Below the pieces are notes generated by a model. That model had not been told where the DNA came from. It saw only the letters and a program-made list of their open reading frames with translations, and did no database searches. A DNA stretch of 21,116 nt, taken from contig NZ_CALETI010000317.1 in the NCBI RefSeq assembly GCF_937920075.1, positions 1-21,116 of the forward strand, read 5' to 3'. Numbering within the stretch: position 1 is the first letter of the stretch; each line of letters starts with the position of its first letter. This DNA comes from an uncultured Agitococcus sp. Its GTDB lineage: Bacteria; Pseudomonadota; Gammaproteobacteria; Pseudomonadales; Moraxellaceae. Below, one piece after another: positions 20,433-21,116 of this stretch. A program made the translations under genes and the position numbers.

Positions 20433-21050
20433 ATGTTAAAAACTTTAACAGCCATTGCGATGTTGGCACTAATGCCCGTTGTTAGTTTTGCAACTAATTT
20501 TGTCGAAGGTAAAGATTATAAAATTCTAGCTAATCCAACCCTAAATCCAGCAGGCAAACAAATCGAAGTACGTGAGTTCTTTTGGTATGGTTGTCCGCAT
20601 TGTTTTCGTTTAGACCCACACATTGAAGCATGGCTAAAAACTAAACCTGCAGATGTTGTATTTGTTCGTACTCCAGCAGCCTTAAATCCTGTATGGGAAG
20701 GTAATGCCCGTGGTTATTATGCTGTTGAAATGATGGGTTTAGTCGAAAAGACACATGTACCCTTATTTAATACCATTCATGAGCGTCAAGCCCGTATTTT
20801 TGATGAGGCAAGTTTAACCGCTTTTTATAAAAATTATGGCGTTGATCCTGCTAAGTTTAAAGGTTTATACAACTCATTTGCTGTCAATGGCAAGGTGTCA
20901 CAAGGTAAAGCCTTAGCACAAAAATATCAAATTGAAGGCGTACCTGCGGTTGTTGTTAATGGTAAGTATTTAATTTCTGGTGAAACAGCCAAAGTGCTGC
21001 AAGTGACAGATTTTTTGATTGCCAAAGAGCGTACGGCTATTAAAAAATAA
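20433..21050 (+). CDS. dsbA: Thiol:disulfide interchange protein DsbA
   Basis: Periplasmic oxidant that introduces disulfide bonds into exported proteins and is reoxidised by DsbB. The 205-residue precursor has a signal peptide (LKTLTAIAMLALMPVVSFA, cleavage near residue 20), the thioredoxin-fold active site CPHC (54-57) inside REFFWYGCPHC, the helical insert typical of DsbA, and the cis-proline P171 in EGVPAVVV. Length is normal. GAGGA precedes the ATG. It follows the cytochrome c4 terminator and so has its own promoter, though it stays in the conserved engB-cytochrome-dsbA neighbourhood; the pairing makes sense because c-type cytochrome maturation depends on thiol chemistry in the periplasm. 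Confidence 0.96.
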   Translation: MLKTLTAIAMLALMPVVSFATNFVEGKDYKILANPTLNPAGKQIEVREFFWYGCPHCFRLDPHIEAWLKTKPADVVFVRTPAALNPVWEGNARGYYAVEMMGLVEKTHVPLFNTIHERQARIFDEASLTAFYKNYGVDPAKFKGLYNSFAVNGKVSQGKALAQKYQIEGVPAVVVNGKYLISGETAKVLQVTDFLIAKERTAIKK

Positions 21051-21116
21051 TGCTTGGTAAATTAGGGTCTGTTGACGTTTTGCGTGTGAGCCGCGTTGCT
21101 GATAAAAATTGACTCA

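Overview
The window looks like chromosome of a low-GC gammaproteobacterium of the order Pseudomonadales, probably family Moraxellaceae. The block engB, small cytochrome c5, cytochrome c4, dsbA (18.3-21.1 kb) is the order known from Pseudomonas. Around it lie a FadE-type and an LCAD-type acyl-CoA dehydrogenase and a tandem family of exported START-domain proteins. The species cannot be fixed from sequence alone.

Region 1 (1 to about 9.2-9.5 kb) is most of an integrated P4-like satellite. It enters the window inside a KilA-N gene. It continues with a 12-copy GGTAAC iteron array, an AlpA-type regulator, two small unknown genes and an inverted DUF4160/DUF2442 pair. A structured RNA locus follows, and then a tightly overlapping replication operon: three small genes, a TOPRIM primase and a DUF927 helicase. 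After that come a second iteron array (GGGAAC), a coiled-coil protein in the place where P4 carries psu, a terminator, and a cos-like sequence. No integrase is visible; it would lie to the left of the window. The right edge is not sharply defined.

Region 2 (9.8-13.0 kb, minus strand) holds four tandem START-domain paralogues with signal peptides. The last has a one-base frameshift in an A-run. Region 3 (13.2-17.2 kb) holds an LCAD-like acyl-CoA dehydrogenase and a methyltransferase on the minus strand, divergent from a 605-residue FadE-type dehydrogenase.

Region 4 (17.2-18.3 kb) is a minimal phage-derived module wedged between fadE and engB. It has its own promoter, a structured RNA and one replication-type gene, and that gene carries an iteron cluster and an AT-rich stretch inside its coding sequence. 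Region 5 is the conserved engB/cytochrome/dsbA block.

The main discovery is that the RNA loci of regions 1 and 4 are built alike. Each has a promoter, a hairpin with a T-run, then a three-way-junction RNA. Two segments of that RNA are complementary to two sites in front of the next gene, one of them its Shine-Dalgarno sequence. The complementary pairs differ between the two loci but change together. This is the architecture of the C4 antisense RNA of phages P1 and P7. It implies that the satellite replication operon and the orphan replication gene are each held off by their own C4-like RNA, with different specificities.
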